Source: Bacillus sp. FJAT-29814 (lineage in GTDB: Bacteria > Bacillota > Bacilli > Bacillales > Cytobacillaceae). From it: a stretch of DNA of 64,000 nucleotides. Shown one piece after another: positions 53,500 through 62,846 of the stretch (positions are counted from its first letter, which is position 1; each line of letters starts with the position of its first letter). A program made the translations under genes and the position numbers. The notes beneath the pieces are model-generated. The model searched no databases, had not been told where the DNA came from, and saw only the letters and a program-made list of their open reading frames with translations. The stretch lies in NCBI RefSeq assembly GCF_001510715.1, contig NZ_LMTJ01000003.1, forward strand, positions 453,201-517,200, written 5' to 3'.

Positions 53500-55499
53500 T
53501 AAATATCATCTACTTTTTTGTAAATAGTTTCGATTGCCTCTTTTATATAGTCAGGTATATGATTCAAGTTACAATCAATAGAGAATTGTTGAGCGAAGCG
53601 CCCTTTACCAATACTAGAATTACTGCTTTCAATTTTTGCAAGACAGGAGACAAAATCCCCGTTATTAAATGCTTTTTTAAAATTCTCCTTTTGTTGCTTT
53701 TTACCTAATGTGAGGTCATTGAATAATTTAATAATGATTTCTTTATCTTTTTCATTTACCGTTTTTTTGAAAATATCAATTTCCATTGTGTACATACCAA
53801 TAAAAAAACCATAATTCTTAAAAAAGATATCCTGTGATGGGTAATCTTTTGGAACTTTATTTGGTTTTACTTTGTTTGTATCAATTAAAAGTTTTGCCAC
53901 TCTGTCGTTCCCATCGTAACCGAACCTAGTATGAGCATCAATTGCCATTTTCCCAAAAATCTTTTTATCCTTCCCATCTACTTTACCAACAAAATAGTAA
54001 TCTCCATCGGTGACAACCACATAAGGAATGCCCAGTGCATCTAAAAACTGAACATAAGGCTTAAAATTTGTGGAGCTGATATTGCAGCAGATAAGTCCTT
54101 TACTATCTAATGGCATTCCTAACTTTTCAGCAAAACTCGGAATAAGGTATTCTTCAGCATCCCCTTCCACTAAAATTACGCCTTTTCCAAAGTAAATTTC
54201 GCCTCGTTTAACATCAACAAAGCGCTCCAAATCTTTTTGATTTCGGTCCTCAAGCTTAAGGGAAGCCGTCGTATTTACTTCCGTTCCCTTTGTTGAATAT
54301 CGCATATGAACGATGGAATCAATTGGAGCTACGGATGTTATAAAAGGTGAATGTGTAGTCATTAATAATGATGTATTTTGCTTCATTACATCTTTATAAA
54401 TGATTCGCTGAAGGGCAGGGTGTAAATGGGACTCAGGTTCTTCAATTGCTAAAATGGTAACACCCTTATTGGATGAATGATTATCCATAAATTCATATAA
54501 TTTCTTTCGTTTGCTAGCCGTTATGTTCTTTTTTAATATTAATTTATCCTTTTTAGTATTTTTCTTATAGCATTCCTGCATGATTTCATGTCCTGCTTCC
54601 TGCAGTAACTCTTCATACCTATCTATTTTTAGGATGGAAGGTATTGTGTTATCTTCCAGTGAAAGTAGGATTAATGAAATATAAAGGATATTATTTAATC
54701 CCAGGCTTGTATCACTTGTAGGTCGCTTTGCATTGGAACCAATCATTAACTTTAAGGTATTTAATAACCTGTTAGGGTCCACATCAATCGTTTCTAATGA
54801 CACGGCAGCGTCTACTTGTGTCCCTATAATATCCGAATATCTTTTATTGATATTTTCGGTTAAGTCCAGTAATTCATCAATGGACAACACCTCATCGCTT
54901 TTTTCTTTTAATTCTTTTGCAATAAATTGAAGTTCTTCCTTATTGATTTCATATTGCTTTATCAACTGATTAACCGGAGACCTTCTACTGTTCCTCATCT
55001 CAGATTCTACATCACGTATTGCAGGGATTACTTTAATATTTAAATAACGGCGAAGAAATGGTGTAAAGGCATTATCAACGTCATTTCCTTGATAGATACG
55101 ATACATATACTGATATTTGCCACTTACCTTTTTAGCAGGGTAATATTCATAAGTAAAACGTAAAGTTTTGGGAGAAGTTGAAACGGTTGCATCACATAAT
55201 GTTGATAAGATGGTCTTGTTATGTTCATAACCTTGAATTTCAATCATGACTTCAATTTTTTCACCGTTTTCCATCGGATTATTTAGTCCCCCGTAGAAGT
55301 CTGATTCCAACAAAAAACGGTCTTCATCTGATAGTTGTGGGTCAAGAATAAGTTGTATCGCCCTTAAAAAATTTGTTTTTCCAACGTTATTTTCACCTAT
55401 AATTATTTGTTTGTGATTTAAATTCACATCTATTTCATTATAATTTCGGAAATTCTTTATTTTAACTCGGGATATAAAAGGAGAATTAGGCGAATACAT
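53499..55499 (-). CDS. gajA: OLD-family ATPase-TOPRIM nuclease of a Gabija-like system (GajA)
   Basis: A 666-residue class 2 OLD nuclease. The ABC-type ATPase has IIIGENNVGKTNFLRA (about residues 33-48) and AIEEPESHLHPALQR as the Walker B/D-loop region, with MTTHSPFI as the H-loop. The TOPRIM nuclease follows: VILVEGDAEEYLIP holds the catalytic Glu and VVVTDGDYY the DxD pair. The ATG at 55499 follows GGAGG; an earlier in-frame ATG at 55514 precedes that site. GajA nicks phage DNA when nucleotide pools fall. It is longer than the original GajA (578 residues), with an insertion around 90-170. Confidence 0.88.
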   Translation of the reverse strand: MYSPNSPFISRVKIKNFRNYNEIDVNLNHKQIIIGENNVGKTNFLRAIQLILDPQLSDEDRFLLESDFYGGLNNPMENGEKIEVMIEIQGYEHNKTILSTLCDATVSTSPKTLRFTYEYYPAKKVSGKYQYMYRIYQGNDVDNAFTPFLRRYLNIKVIPAIRDVESEMRNSRRSPVNQLIKQYEINKEELQFIAKELKEKSDEVLSIDELLDLTENINKRYSDIIGTQVDAAVSLETIDVDPNRLLNTLKLMIGSNAKRPTSDTSLGLNNILYISLILLSLEDNTIPSILKIDRYEELLQEAGHEIMQECYKKNTKKDKLILKKNITASKRKKLYEFMDNHSSNKGVTILAIEEPESHLHPALQRIIYKDVMKQNTSLLMTTHSPFITSVAPIDSIVHMRYSTKGTEVNTTASLKLEDRNQKDLERFVDVKRGEIYFGKGVILVEGDAEEYLIPSFAEKLGMPLDSKGLICCNISSTNFKPYVQFLDALGIPYVVVTDGDYYFVGKVDGKDKKIFGKMAIDAHTRFGYDGNDRVAKLLIDTNKVKPNKVPKDYPSQDIFFKNYGFFIGMYTMEIDIFKKTVNEKDKEIIIKLFNDLTLGKKQQKENFKKAFNNGDFVSCLAKIESSNSSIGKGRFAQQFSIDCNLNHIPDYIKEAIETIYKKVDDI

Positions 55500-55929
55500 T
55501 TTTATGACCTCCATATTTCTACAAAATCTACCATTATTTTATATAAAAATTTAAGGATAGACAATATTACCTAGTAATATTTGCTAAATTAGTAGAAAAA
55601 TATAATAATGTAATTTTGGATATATTGGGATGAATACAGTTGAAAAACAAGTTGGTCCGCATCTAAATCCCAAACTCACAGTAAAATACATATAATAACA
55701 GCTTCCCTAAAGAACTTTTTCATCGAAGGTCAGCCTGGAAATTAACAGTCTAGCTCGTTCAGTTATAAAAACTATGAGCTTCTTTAAATCACCTGAAAAC
55801 CTTTCTGGAAATTCCGTTTGGGGAGAAGTGTTGAATTTTACACGTTTAAAAATGCATCAACAATTTTCTTGGAGAATATTCCTTTGAAATTCGGAATAAG
55901 GAATAAATAGGACAATTGGGGGTGTTCTC
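55500..55929. other. divergent intergenic region
   Basis: About 430 bp between the divergent Gabija-like operon and the Mrr-XPB operon. No gene is seen. It should hold promoters for both operons, but I could not single out a strong -35/-10 pair. Confidence 0.5.
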
Positions 55930-56613
55930 GTGGGAAGGCGAAGAAGGAGAAAAAATTTAAAAAGCCTACGCCAATTGGAAGGGCTAATTTTGATTGGCAT
56001 CATTTTATATGCTTTTTTTCAAGGGTTATTAAATTGGTTTAAGGAATTTATTAATTATTTGCAATTTAAAATAATGCAATTTACCTTTCTAGATTGGACA
56101 ATGCTTGCTGTTGCTGCAATTACTATTGTAGTGGTTACATTCCTCCTAATCCAAAACCATCTGGTACAAAAAGCCGAACGTCAAAGAGAGGAAGAATTTA
56201 TCAGACACTCTCAAAGGAAAGAGAATTTATTAATGCATGCAAAAGCCGACAAGCTTAAATCTATGCAGCCCTTTGAATTCGAGAAATATATTAGAGATTT
56301 ATTTAGCATGAAGGGATATGAAACTACATTAACCCCTATAACAGGTGATGGTGGTAAAGATATTATTTTAAGAAAAGGTAATGACATTTTAATTGTGGAA
56401 TGCAAGAGATATAATGCAACGAAAGTAACAAGACCAGATATTCAAAAGTTTCATAGCGCCATAATGGACATGGAGGCCAAGGAAGGTCTTTATGTTACAA
56501 CGGGGTATTTTACAGCTCCAGCTATTAAATATGTATTAGATAAACCTATCATTTTAATTGATTTACCAAGATTGTTGGACCTGATTGAAGATGTAAATAA
56601 ATCAATCGTATAA
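55930..56613 (+). CDS. membrane-anchored Mrr-type restriction endonuclease
   Basis: A 227-residue protein. A basic start (MGRRRRRKNLKSL) leads into two membrane helices (about 17-40 and 56-78) and a short coil. A C-terminal Mrr_cat domain follows (about 105-215): MQPFEFEKYIRDLFSMKGYE, TGDGGKDIILRK, ILIVECKRYN and a final YVTTGYFTAPA. D in GKD and ExK in VECK are the PD-(D/E)XK active-site residues. The start is GTG after GGGGGTG. It is the first gene of a three-gene operon with an XPB-like helicase, placing nuclease activity at the membrane. Confidence 0.88.
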   Translation: MGRRRRRKNLKSLRQLEGLILIGIILYAFFQGLLNWFKEFINYLQFKIMQFTFLDWTMLAVAAITIVVVTFLLIQNHLVQKAERQREEEFIRHSQRKENLLMHAKADKLKSMQPFEFEKYIRDLFSMKGYETTLTPITGDGGKDIILRKGNDILIVECKRYNATKVTRPDIQKFHSAIMDMEAKEGLYVTTGYFTAPAIKYVLDKPIILIDLPRLLDLIEDVNKSIV

Positions 56614-56640
56614 CATAACAATTTAGAGGGGGACTATCAA

Positions 56641-58296
56641 TTGTACAAAAAACCACTTATTATTCATGAGTATAGTGGATTGTTTTATTTACTTGATTGG
56701 TTAGACGAAGATGAAAAACTAAAAGAAAAACTCATTACTTTTTCAAATTTATTAAAAGCTCCAGAGGAAGTGAGTACCTTTGAACTTACCCCTTATTCAT
56801 TATGGACTGCTGCGGCTAAGGGAATTACGGACGATGAAATTATTTCATTTCTTCATGAAAACACTCAAAACGAAATGACAGAATCATTCCAATTAAAAAT
56901 CAAAAAAAATATAAGGGAATTCGGACTGCTTGAATTCCATTCCGATAGGGATTATGTTGTCCTTACAGGAAGAAATAATGAAATCATTACTTTTATAAAA
57001 GGGATTGAAGGTATAGATATCAGGGCAATTGATGAAGATGAACGTTCAATCACTTTTCCGTATTGGGAGAAAGCAGAAATCAAGAAAATTCTTTTTAAGT
57101 ACGATTTATTCGTAAAAGATGTTACCAAAAAAGTTAGTGATGTATTTGATTTTAATGTTCTATCCAAAGATACATATGGAAATGAAATAGAACTGTTTGA
57201 ATATCAAAAGGAAGCCGTCAAGTCATTTATAAAGTATCATCAGTACGCTGGCGGCGGTGGAACGATTATAATGCCCCCAAATTCAGGTAAAACTCTTGTT
57301 GCCCTTAGTATAATAGAACGTTTGAAAACGACTACCCTAATTGTGACGGAGAATGATTCCAGTATAGAGAGATGGATAGTGGAACTAGAGGAGAAATCTG
57401 ATTATCCCCAGGAAAAAATCGGATTAATCTCTGATACTTCAGTTGAACAACAACCTATTACCATTGGGACATATGAAGACGTGGTAAAAAATCTAAATTC
57501 AATAGGCGAATTTGGAATTGTAATTTATGATGACGCTCATAAATTACCAGCCGAAAACTATGAACAAGCAATTAATGTAAGGTCATCGTATAAAATAGCT
57601 TTAACATCCACCCTTGCGCGGGCAGATAACAATGGAAATAGAGTATTTGCACTTGTAGGTCCTAAATGGTTTGAAATATTACCTAAAACCTTAAGAAAAT
57701 TAGGATTTCAGGTGCCCGTCCATTGTTTTGAAATTAAAATCCCTCTAACAGAACTAGAAAAAGAAAAATATTCGAGAGCCAAGGATGATTCCGAAAGAAG
57801 AAATATTGCTGCTAAGAATGAATCGAAAAAAATAGCTCTTGAATATATCCTTCAGAAAAGACCTGGAGACCGTACATTAATTGTTTCTTATCGGTTACCT
57901 TTAGCAGATTTTTATGGAGAATACTTAGATTTGCCTGTCATAACAAGTAACATTTCCCCGAATGAGATACAACGTTTAAATGTAGCATGGAATGATAAAA
58001 GCATTCAAAATATGATAACTGCATCACTCATGATTGAGAAAAAACAACTAAAAGAGATTGATACAATGATTTCGATTTCCTATCAAAAAGGCTCAAGAAG
58101 AGAAGAGTATCTTCGGATAGGTAAATTGCTTCCATCAGAAAATCAAAAACAAGATGCTCATTTCTTTTCTTTGGTAACAAGTAATACAATTGAAGAAAAG
58201 GACTATTTTAGAAGAAAGAGAAGCCTCATTAATTATGGATTTTTGTTTAGAATTATTACATTAGAACAGTTATTGGATGGAGGGGAGGATATTTGA
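56641..58296 (+). CDS. XPB/Rad25-like superfamily-2 helicase
   Basis: A 551-residue helicase. Residues 1-170 form an N-terminal recognition region. Walker A is IIMPPNSGKTLVAL (about 211), motif II is VIYDDAHKLP (DDAH at 297-300, where XPB usually has DEVH or DEAH), and motif III is LTSTLARAD. The following ALVGPKWFEILPKTLRKLGF is the XPB-type linker (LIGP...), which places it with eukaryotic TFIIH XPB and its bacterial relatives. The start is TTG after AGAGGGGG, 27 bp after the Mrr gene. It overlaps the next gene by 4 bp. Confidence 0.85.
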   Translation: MYKKPLIIHEYSGLFYLLDWLDEDEKLKEKLITFSNLLKAPEEVSTFELTPYSLWTAAAKGITDDEIISFLHENTQNEMTESFQLKIKKNIREFGLLEFHSDRDYVVLTGRNNEIITFIKGIEGIDIRAIDEDERSITFPYWEKAEIKKILFKYDLFVKDVTKKVSDVFDFNVLSKDTYGNEIELFEYQKEAVKSFIKYHQYAGGGGTIIMPPNSGKTLVALSIIERLKTTTLIVTENDSSIERWIVELEEKSDYPQEKIGLISDTSVEQQPITIGTYEDVVKNLNSIGEFGIVIYDDAHKLPAENYEQAINVRSSYKIALTSTLARADNNGNRVFALVGPKWFEILPKTLRKLGFQVPVHCFEIKIPLTELEKEKYSRAKDDSERRNIAAKNESKKIALEYILQKRPGDRTLIVSYRLPLADFYGEYLDLPVITSNISPNEIQRLNVAWNDKSIQNMITASLMIEKKQLKEIDTMISISYQKGSRREEYLRIGKLLPSENQKQDAHFFSLVTSNTIEEKDYFRRKRSLINYGFLFRIITLEQLLDGGEDI

Positions 58297-59423
58297 ACTT
58301 AGAAGAAGCATTATTAACTTTAGAGGTCCAAGAAATAAAAACAATTGCAAAAGAATTAGAAGTGCATATAGAAGATAATTTTACAAAAAGGTGGTATGTG
58401 ATTAAAGTTTGTGAAAAATTATTAAACTTTTCTTATTTGATGAATACAGTCTTTCCTAAAATGAGCAATGATTCTCTGAATTCATTATTTAAATTTGTTT
58501 TTACAGGAGTTCCACCTAAGAATGAAAATCGAAAGGAACTATCTAAATTTGGCTGCATGGTTAACAATACTGTTCCAGAAGATTTATTTTCAGTGTTATG
58601 GCAGAATGGAAGGTCCTTAGTAGTATCTGAGCTTCCAGACATTAAGCATAGATTTACACCAAGTTATTTCTTAAGATGCATTCAATTGCTCCTTTACATG
58701 AAGGAAGAAAAGGTAATTCATGAAACGAAAAAACGTTTTGTAAAAGAACTTAATAAAATAGAACAAGCACTTTTTATTACTAATAATGACAGCAATATGA
58801 TAAGACGTTTATTTTCTTATTTAATTTCTGAAAAATTGGTGTTAAGGGAGAATAAAAAGCTTTATTTTAATGAAAATATCTTTTCGCAATGGAAACTAGA
58901 AGAAAGCCACGAAAGATTAAAACGGTATTATAATTATCAAGCAGATTCATATAATATCTTTGAGCTATTAAGCACTATTGGTAAGTTACAGGACAGACGA
59001 GAAGAATGGGTTCGGCTTGCCTATGTGCCGTCGATAACTCTTGGTCCAGAGAAAGCTCAAACCTTGGGTTTGGCGAGATATGTAACATATAATGGGAAAA
59101 TGTATATCCAACTAACTCCAGAAGGGTGGTTTCTAATCAAAGGAGAAACTCCACTCGAATGGTTAGATAATAATTTCATTGTTTCTGCAGATTTCGAACT
59201 ATTTATTCCTCATACATCAAATCCGCTTCTTATTTTGGACCTCTATCCATTTTGTACTCTAAAAGAAAATGATTATTTTATGGTATATGATATGAACATT
59301 TTTGATGAGAATTTATTTATCACCCATCAAAAAAAATATCGGTATTTCTACAATATGTTAAAGAAAAGAAGCAGGTATATACCTGAAGTAGTTAAATATG
59401 AATTTGAGACCAAATTTAATTAA
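58293..59423 (+). CDS. XPB/Ssl2 N-terminal-domain-like helicase-associated protein
   Basis: A 376-residue protein without helicase motifs. It starts with a helical region and ends with a domain, FIVSADFELFIPHTSNPLLIL and DLYPFCTLKENDYFMVYDM (about residues 290-335), resembling the helicase XPB/Ssl2 N-terminal (Helicase_C_3-like) domain found next to bacterial XPB genes. The start is TTG after GGAGGGGAGG. The 4-bp overlap with the helicase gene predicts a stable 1:1 partner. The assignment by this domain is moderate; no catalytic residues are visible. Confidence 0.65.
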   Translation: MNLEEALLTLEVQEIKTIAKELEVHIEDNFTKRWYVIKVCEKLLNFSYLMNTVFPKMSNDSLNSLFKFVFTGVPPKNENRKELSKFGCMVNNTVPEDLFSVLWQNGRSLVVSELPDIKHRFTPSYFLRCIQLLLYMKEEKVIHETKKRFVKELNKIEQALFITNNDSNMIRRLFSYLISEKLVLRENKKLYFNENIFSQWKLEESHERLKRYYNYQADSYNIFELLSTIGKLQDRREEWVRLAYVPSITLGPEKAQTLGLARYVTYNGKMYIQLTPEGWFLIKGETPLEWLDNNFIVSADFELFIPHTSNPLLILDLYPFCTLKENDYFMVYDMNIFDENLFITHQKKYRYFYNMLKKRSRYIPEVVKYEFETKFN

Positions 59424-59487
59424 ACAAAGCGAAATTCCTAAATAGGATTATTATTACTTGATTAAATAATCTTTTCTCAAAAAAATA

Positions 59488-59510
59488 GGACCGCTTAACG
59501 ATGGCGGTCC
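59488..59510 (-). terminator. terminator of the minus-strand gene 59525-59923
   Basis: GGACCGC (59488-59494) and GCGGTCC (59504-59510) form a 7-bp stem. On the minus strand it is followed by TATTTTTTT. Confidence 0.75.
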
Positions 59511-59524
59511 ATTTCTCTAATGTT

Positions 59525-59923
59525 CTACAGAAGTTCTATAATTTCTGAGTGGGACTTATGAATAGATTTTCCCTTCGAATAAGTTGGTTCAATCACTTCA
59601 TATGTATCTTTCATTTTGTCACTGAATTTCGCCTTAAAAATACTATCCTTTCTATACCAATAACTTGAACCATCACTACTAATTATAACCTTAACTTTAA
59701 ACTCTTCTGCAGGTCTTATATTCATATATATATAGTATGGGTCATCAATGTCTCTCCCAGCTTCGACCAAGTACCAGCCTTCCTTTAAACAGTATGAATT
59801 AATAAGGTTTAATTTGTGTTCTGGTATTTTCACCCTTTTAAAGTTATATACTCTTTCATTTAAAATCTTTTCAAATGTAAGACCTTGGTTCGTTAGAAAT
59901 TTTTCTATATCTTTATGGTTCAA
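59525..59923 (-). CDS. unassigned small protein next to the RES-domain gene
   Basis: A 132-residue protein with no recognised family. It reads as an alpha/beta mix: a helix MNHKDIEKFLTNQGLTFEKI, then strands around YIYMNIRPAEEFKVKVIIS and SYWYRKDSIFKAKFSD. It lies 46 bp after the RES-domain gene on the same strand, the position where a cognate antitoxin or immunity protein would be expected, but similarity to known antitoxins (Xre/ParS-type) is absent. Confidence 0.65.
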   Translation of the reverse strand: MNHKDIEKFLTNQGLTFEKILNERVYNFKRVKIPEHKLNLINSYCLKEGWYLVEAGRDIDDPYYIYMNIRPAEEFKVKVIISSDGSSYWYRKDSIFKAKFSDKMKDTYEVIEPTYSKGKSIHKSHSEIIELL

Positions 59924-59969
59924 CTTTCCTCACCCTTTAGATAATAATTTTGCATAAATACATATAGTA

Positions 59970-61154
59970 TTAGTCTTCCATTTCAACCACATATTTAATT
60001 TTCATATCCAATGTATATACTTTCTTCACCTGAATATCAAAACCGGCTACGATGTTGAAAAATGCGTAATTAGTGTAGTTCTCTTCTTGATGAACTCCTT
60101 CATACTTAACCCCATGATAACCAATTTCATAGCAGCAATCTCTGATGAAATTCGGTAGCAAATAAACTTCTTTTAATGTTTTTGTATCCTCATCCTTCTC
60201 GCTGAAGAAGCCACCGAAGTTTTCAAAGAAATCGATATTTAATAATTTTAAATCGTTTTTAGTTTCGAAAATACCAATATCTACTGCTTCATCATGTCCA
60301 GGATGTATTTCCAATGGGATACATTTTACCTTGTCAGAACAATATAAAACCGAGGTTCCAATTAGATTGTATCGACCATGCGAGGCAACACCTCTGGGTG
60401 GGCTCCACATCTGTTTGTCCATAAACATTTCAGCATCAATCTTACGGCTCCTCCCACGGTACAATATATTCCCTTTCTTCAGTACAATATAGTCTTCAGC
60501 TTCAAAGTGGTTCTTAAGTACATCATAAATATTTTGACCAACAGGATGTTTAAATGCTAATAACGGGTTTTTGCTAATGTATTCTTTAAAATCACTAAAA
60601 TCCATTTTACCAAGGGTAATTCCATACCTAGCTGCGAATTCGGAAAACTCCTCATAATCAAATCCCCAAAAATCATCAATTTCCTTTTGGGTATAAACCT
60701 CATCGTATAGTTCAAAAATGCCTCCATCTGGGTTGTGTTTTGGATGCATTGGGTCCTTTCCATAATGGCAGTGTTGACATTGTAACTGCTTTGTTAATTC
60801 ATTATGAATTAATTCGGGAATATCATGATTAAATAAAAAATCTTCTATAGATGTACCTACTGATTTTTCTTGATATTCTTCACTATCTGCATCCTTGTTC
60901 CAAGCATAATAATAATCATCAATCTCTCTTCCCTTACAATTGAAACAGGCATCAATGTACTGAGATAACACTTCTGCTAGTTCGTCGACCGCTAATACTA
61001 CTTCACTGAAGTCTATGCAATAATACATATCCCCTACTTCAATACCAGTATTGCATGAAATACATTCATAATCATCATCAGTCAGTATTATTCCGTATTT
61101 GTTAAAAGCCTCTTCCAGTTCCTCGTAACATGTACTGCAGTATGTATCGGACAT
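59970..61154 (-). CDS. RES-domain protein with Cys-rich N-terminal region (NAD-degrading toxin fold)
   Basis: A 394-residue protein. The C-terminal half is a RES domain: LYRGRSR supplies the first conserved Arg, MWSPPRGVASHGRYNLIGTSVLYCSD the R/G/S region that gave the family its name, and IFETKNDLKLLNIDF a following strand. RES enzymes split NAD+. The N-terminal half has paired Cys (CSTCYEE, CISC, CFNC, CQHCHYG) suggesting zinc binding and resembles the HEPN/RES N-terminal region found in other defence-associated members. The ATG follows ACGAGGTG. Sensing plus NAD depletion is the likely mode, by inference. Confidence 0.82.
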   Translation of the reverse strand: MSDTYCSTCYEELEEAFNKYGIILTDDDYECISCNTGIEVGDMYYCIDFSEVVLAVDELAEVLSQYIDACFNCKGREIDDYYYAWNKDADSEEYQEKSVGTSIEDFLFNHDIPELIHNELTKQLQCQHCHYGKDPMHPKHNPDGGIFELYDEVYTQKEIDDFWGFDYEEFSEFAARYGITLGKMDFSDFKEYISKNPLLAFKHPVGQNIYDVLKNHFEAEDYIVLKKGNILYRGRSRKIDAEMFMDKQMWSPPRGVASHGRYNLIGTSVLYCSDKVKCIPLEIHPGHDEAVDIGIFETKNDLKLLNIDFFENFGGFFSEKDEDTKTLKEVYLLPNFIRDCCYEIGYHGVKYEGVHQEENYTNYAFFNIVAGFDIQVKKVYTLDMKIKYVVEMED

Positions 61155-61429
61155 TTTTACACCTCGTTAAAATACCTAATTGCTAATTCCATTTTATATT
61201 TTTTTCAAGGTTGTGTTAAATTTTAATGCGATTTCTAAATAAAATTAATGCTAACATGAAAAACGGGTTCCAATCCTCATGCTAACCAAACATCGTATAT
61301 TGGGTTTTATTTGGTCGTTTATTATTTATTGTCAGCATTAGGTTTCTGCTAAAATATAGATAGAATTTTATTGACGGAATAATTGTCATTGACAAAACAG
61401 AAACGAAGAATAAATGGAGGGGATGAAAA

Positions 61430-62578
61430 ATGATGAAGCAGATTAATGTAACAGATGCAGTAATTAATCTTAGTAAGGATTCTTTCGGTTACCAAGAAGT
61501 ATTGGATGATTTCGAAAATACTAGGACAGTAAACATTGTTACGTTCAATATTTCTAAGAACGATTCAGACTTAATAGAAAAGCTATATGAAATAGATGAA
61601 AAGGTATCCGTTAATATTATAACCAACATACCGAGCCGTTTTGAAACTTATGTAATACCAAAATATAAAACATGGAAAACACCAGCGCAACGGGCATTAG
61701 AAAATATAGAGTATTATTGTGATACCCTAGATTCAGTAAATTTCGATTGTGATGTTACCCTTTACTTTAACTTCGAGAACCATTCTAAAATAATAACCAC
61801 CGATAATGTGGCTTACATTGGTTCAGCCAATTTTTCAGATGAAAGCCAAAACAATTTTGAGGCCGGGATTATCATCAAAAATAAAGCCGATGTAGATAGG
61901 ATAAATAATGTCCTCATTCCTGAAATAATCAGGCATTCAAAAAGATTCAGCACCTCGTATTATAATGTGGTCCATGAATTTATGAAGGAAATGCTGAGGG
62001 AGTCTGCAAATGTTGCAGCAAGATTGGATGAAGGACTGTTCACTTTTGCAGAAGTGGAATATTGTCGGGATGAAAAGATATTTGATTTCTTTGATGGGTC
62101 TGTTTCGAGGGATTTATGGGAAGATTTTAAAAAAATGTGGTACAGTGTTGAAGATTTTATCTCTGAAATAATTGAAGAATTCAAGGATGAAGTTGATATA
62201 ACTCCTGTGGTTGAATACTTAAAGTTGCTAAATGAGCGAATGGATTTTATTGAAGCAGAATTATCTGAATTAGCAGCTTATCAACCTGATATTTCAGACT
62301 ATGCTCAAGAATCCCATCTGTACCATACAGGGGAACCAGAAGACTTGGAAATCGCCTTTCAAATAGCTCAAGATAGGATAAATGAAGAAAGAGCAGATAT
62401 TTTAAGAAACATAACAAATCAAACCAACGATATTGAAAGTGCATTAGGCGATATACCTCAAATCATTGAAAAAATTAATTTGGAACTTGATAAAATTGAA
62501 GAAAATCTAAGTCAAACAATCATTTACGAAAATGAAAGAGTAATCAATAATACAGGAGAAAGAGGTAAAAGGATATAA
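61430..62578 (+). CDS. phospholipase-D-like domain protein with C-terminal coiled coil
   Basis: A 382-residue protein. Residues 1-165 are a phospholipase-D-type fold with one HxK-type site: HSKIITTDNVAYIGSANFSDES, where HSK is followed by the GSxNFxD motif of nuclease members. Residues about 180-260 are helical, and 265-375 form an acidic coiled coil (LNERMDFIEAELSEL, DRINEERADILRNITNQ). A single HxK means it must dimerise to cut. The ATG follows GGAGGGG by seven bases. It is the last cargo gene before the right end. A DNA nuclease role is likely, target unknown. Confidence 0.8.
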   Translation: MMKQINVTDAVINLSKDSFGYQEVLDDFENTRTVNIVTFNISKNDSDLIEKLYEIDEKVSVNIITNIPSRFETYVIPKYKTWKTPAQRALENIEYYCDTLDSVNFDCDVTLYFNFENHSKIITTDNVAYIGSANFSDESQNNFEAGIIIKNKADVDRINNVLIPEIIRHSKRFSTSYYNVVHEFMKEMLRESANVAARLDEGLFTFAEVEYCRDEKIFDFFDGSVSRDLWEDFKKMWYSVEDFISEIIEEFKDEVDITPVVEYLKLLNERMDFIEAELSELAAYQPDISDYAQESHLYHTGEPEDLEIAFQIAQDRINEERADILRNITNQTNDIESALGDIPQIIEKINLELDKIEENLSQTIIYENERVINNTGERGKRI

Positions 62579-62618
62579 CGTTTTCCTGCACAAAAAATGG
62601 ATTGTTATTATCTTTATT

Positions 62619-62647
62619 AAAAGAGAAGGACTGGAGCCTTCTCTTTT
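62619..62647 (+). terminator. Rho-independent terminator of the last cargo gene
   Basis: AAAAGAGAAGG (62619-62629) and CCTTCTCTTTT (62637-62647) form an 11-bp stem followed by a T-rich stretch. Confidence 0.85.
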
Positions 62648-62802
62648 ATTGTTTTCTTCTGGGCGTAGTCTATATTTATATTTTAAATTAATTTAACTTA
62701 AAAGGAATTCGTTCTCAATATTCATGAATGTTGAGAAAAAATTTTTCACGTTATATCACTGATTGAGAATAAAATTCACTTTTTCGCAATAACTGTGAAT
62801 CT

Positions 62803-62846
62803 CCTTTTCACTTTTTGTGAATAGTGAGGTTGATTTATCAAGGTTT
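62803..62846 (-). repeat. right terminal inverted repeat of the island
   Basis: Its reverse complement begins AACCTTGATAAATCAACCTC and ends CACAAAAAGTGAAAAGG, matching the left repeat at about 41 of 44 positions. Further motifs lie inward on the minus strand: TGCGAAAA (62781-62788), GTGAAAAA (62742-62749) and TTGAGAAC (62711-62718). A GTGAGAAAG lies just outside at 62858-62866. Confidence 0.85.
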
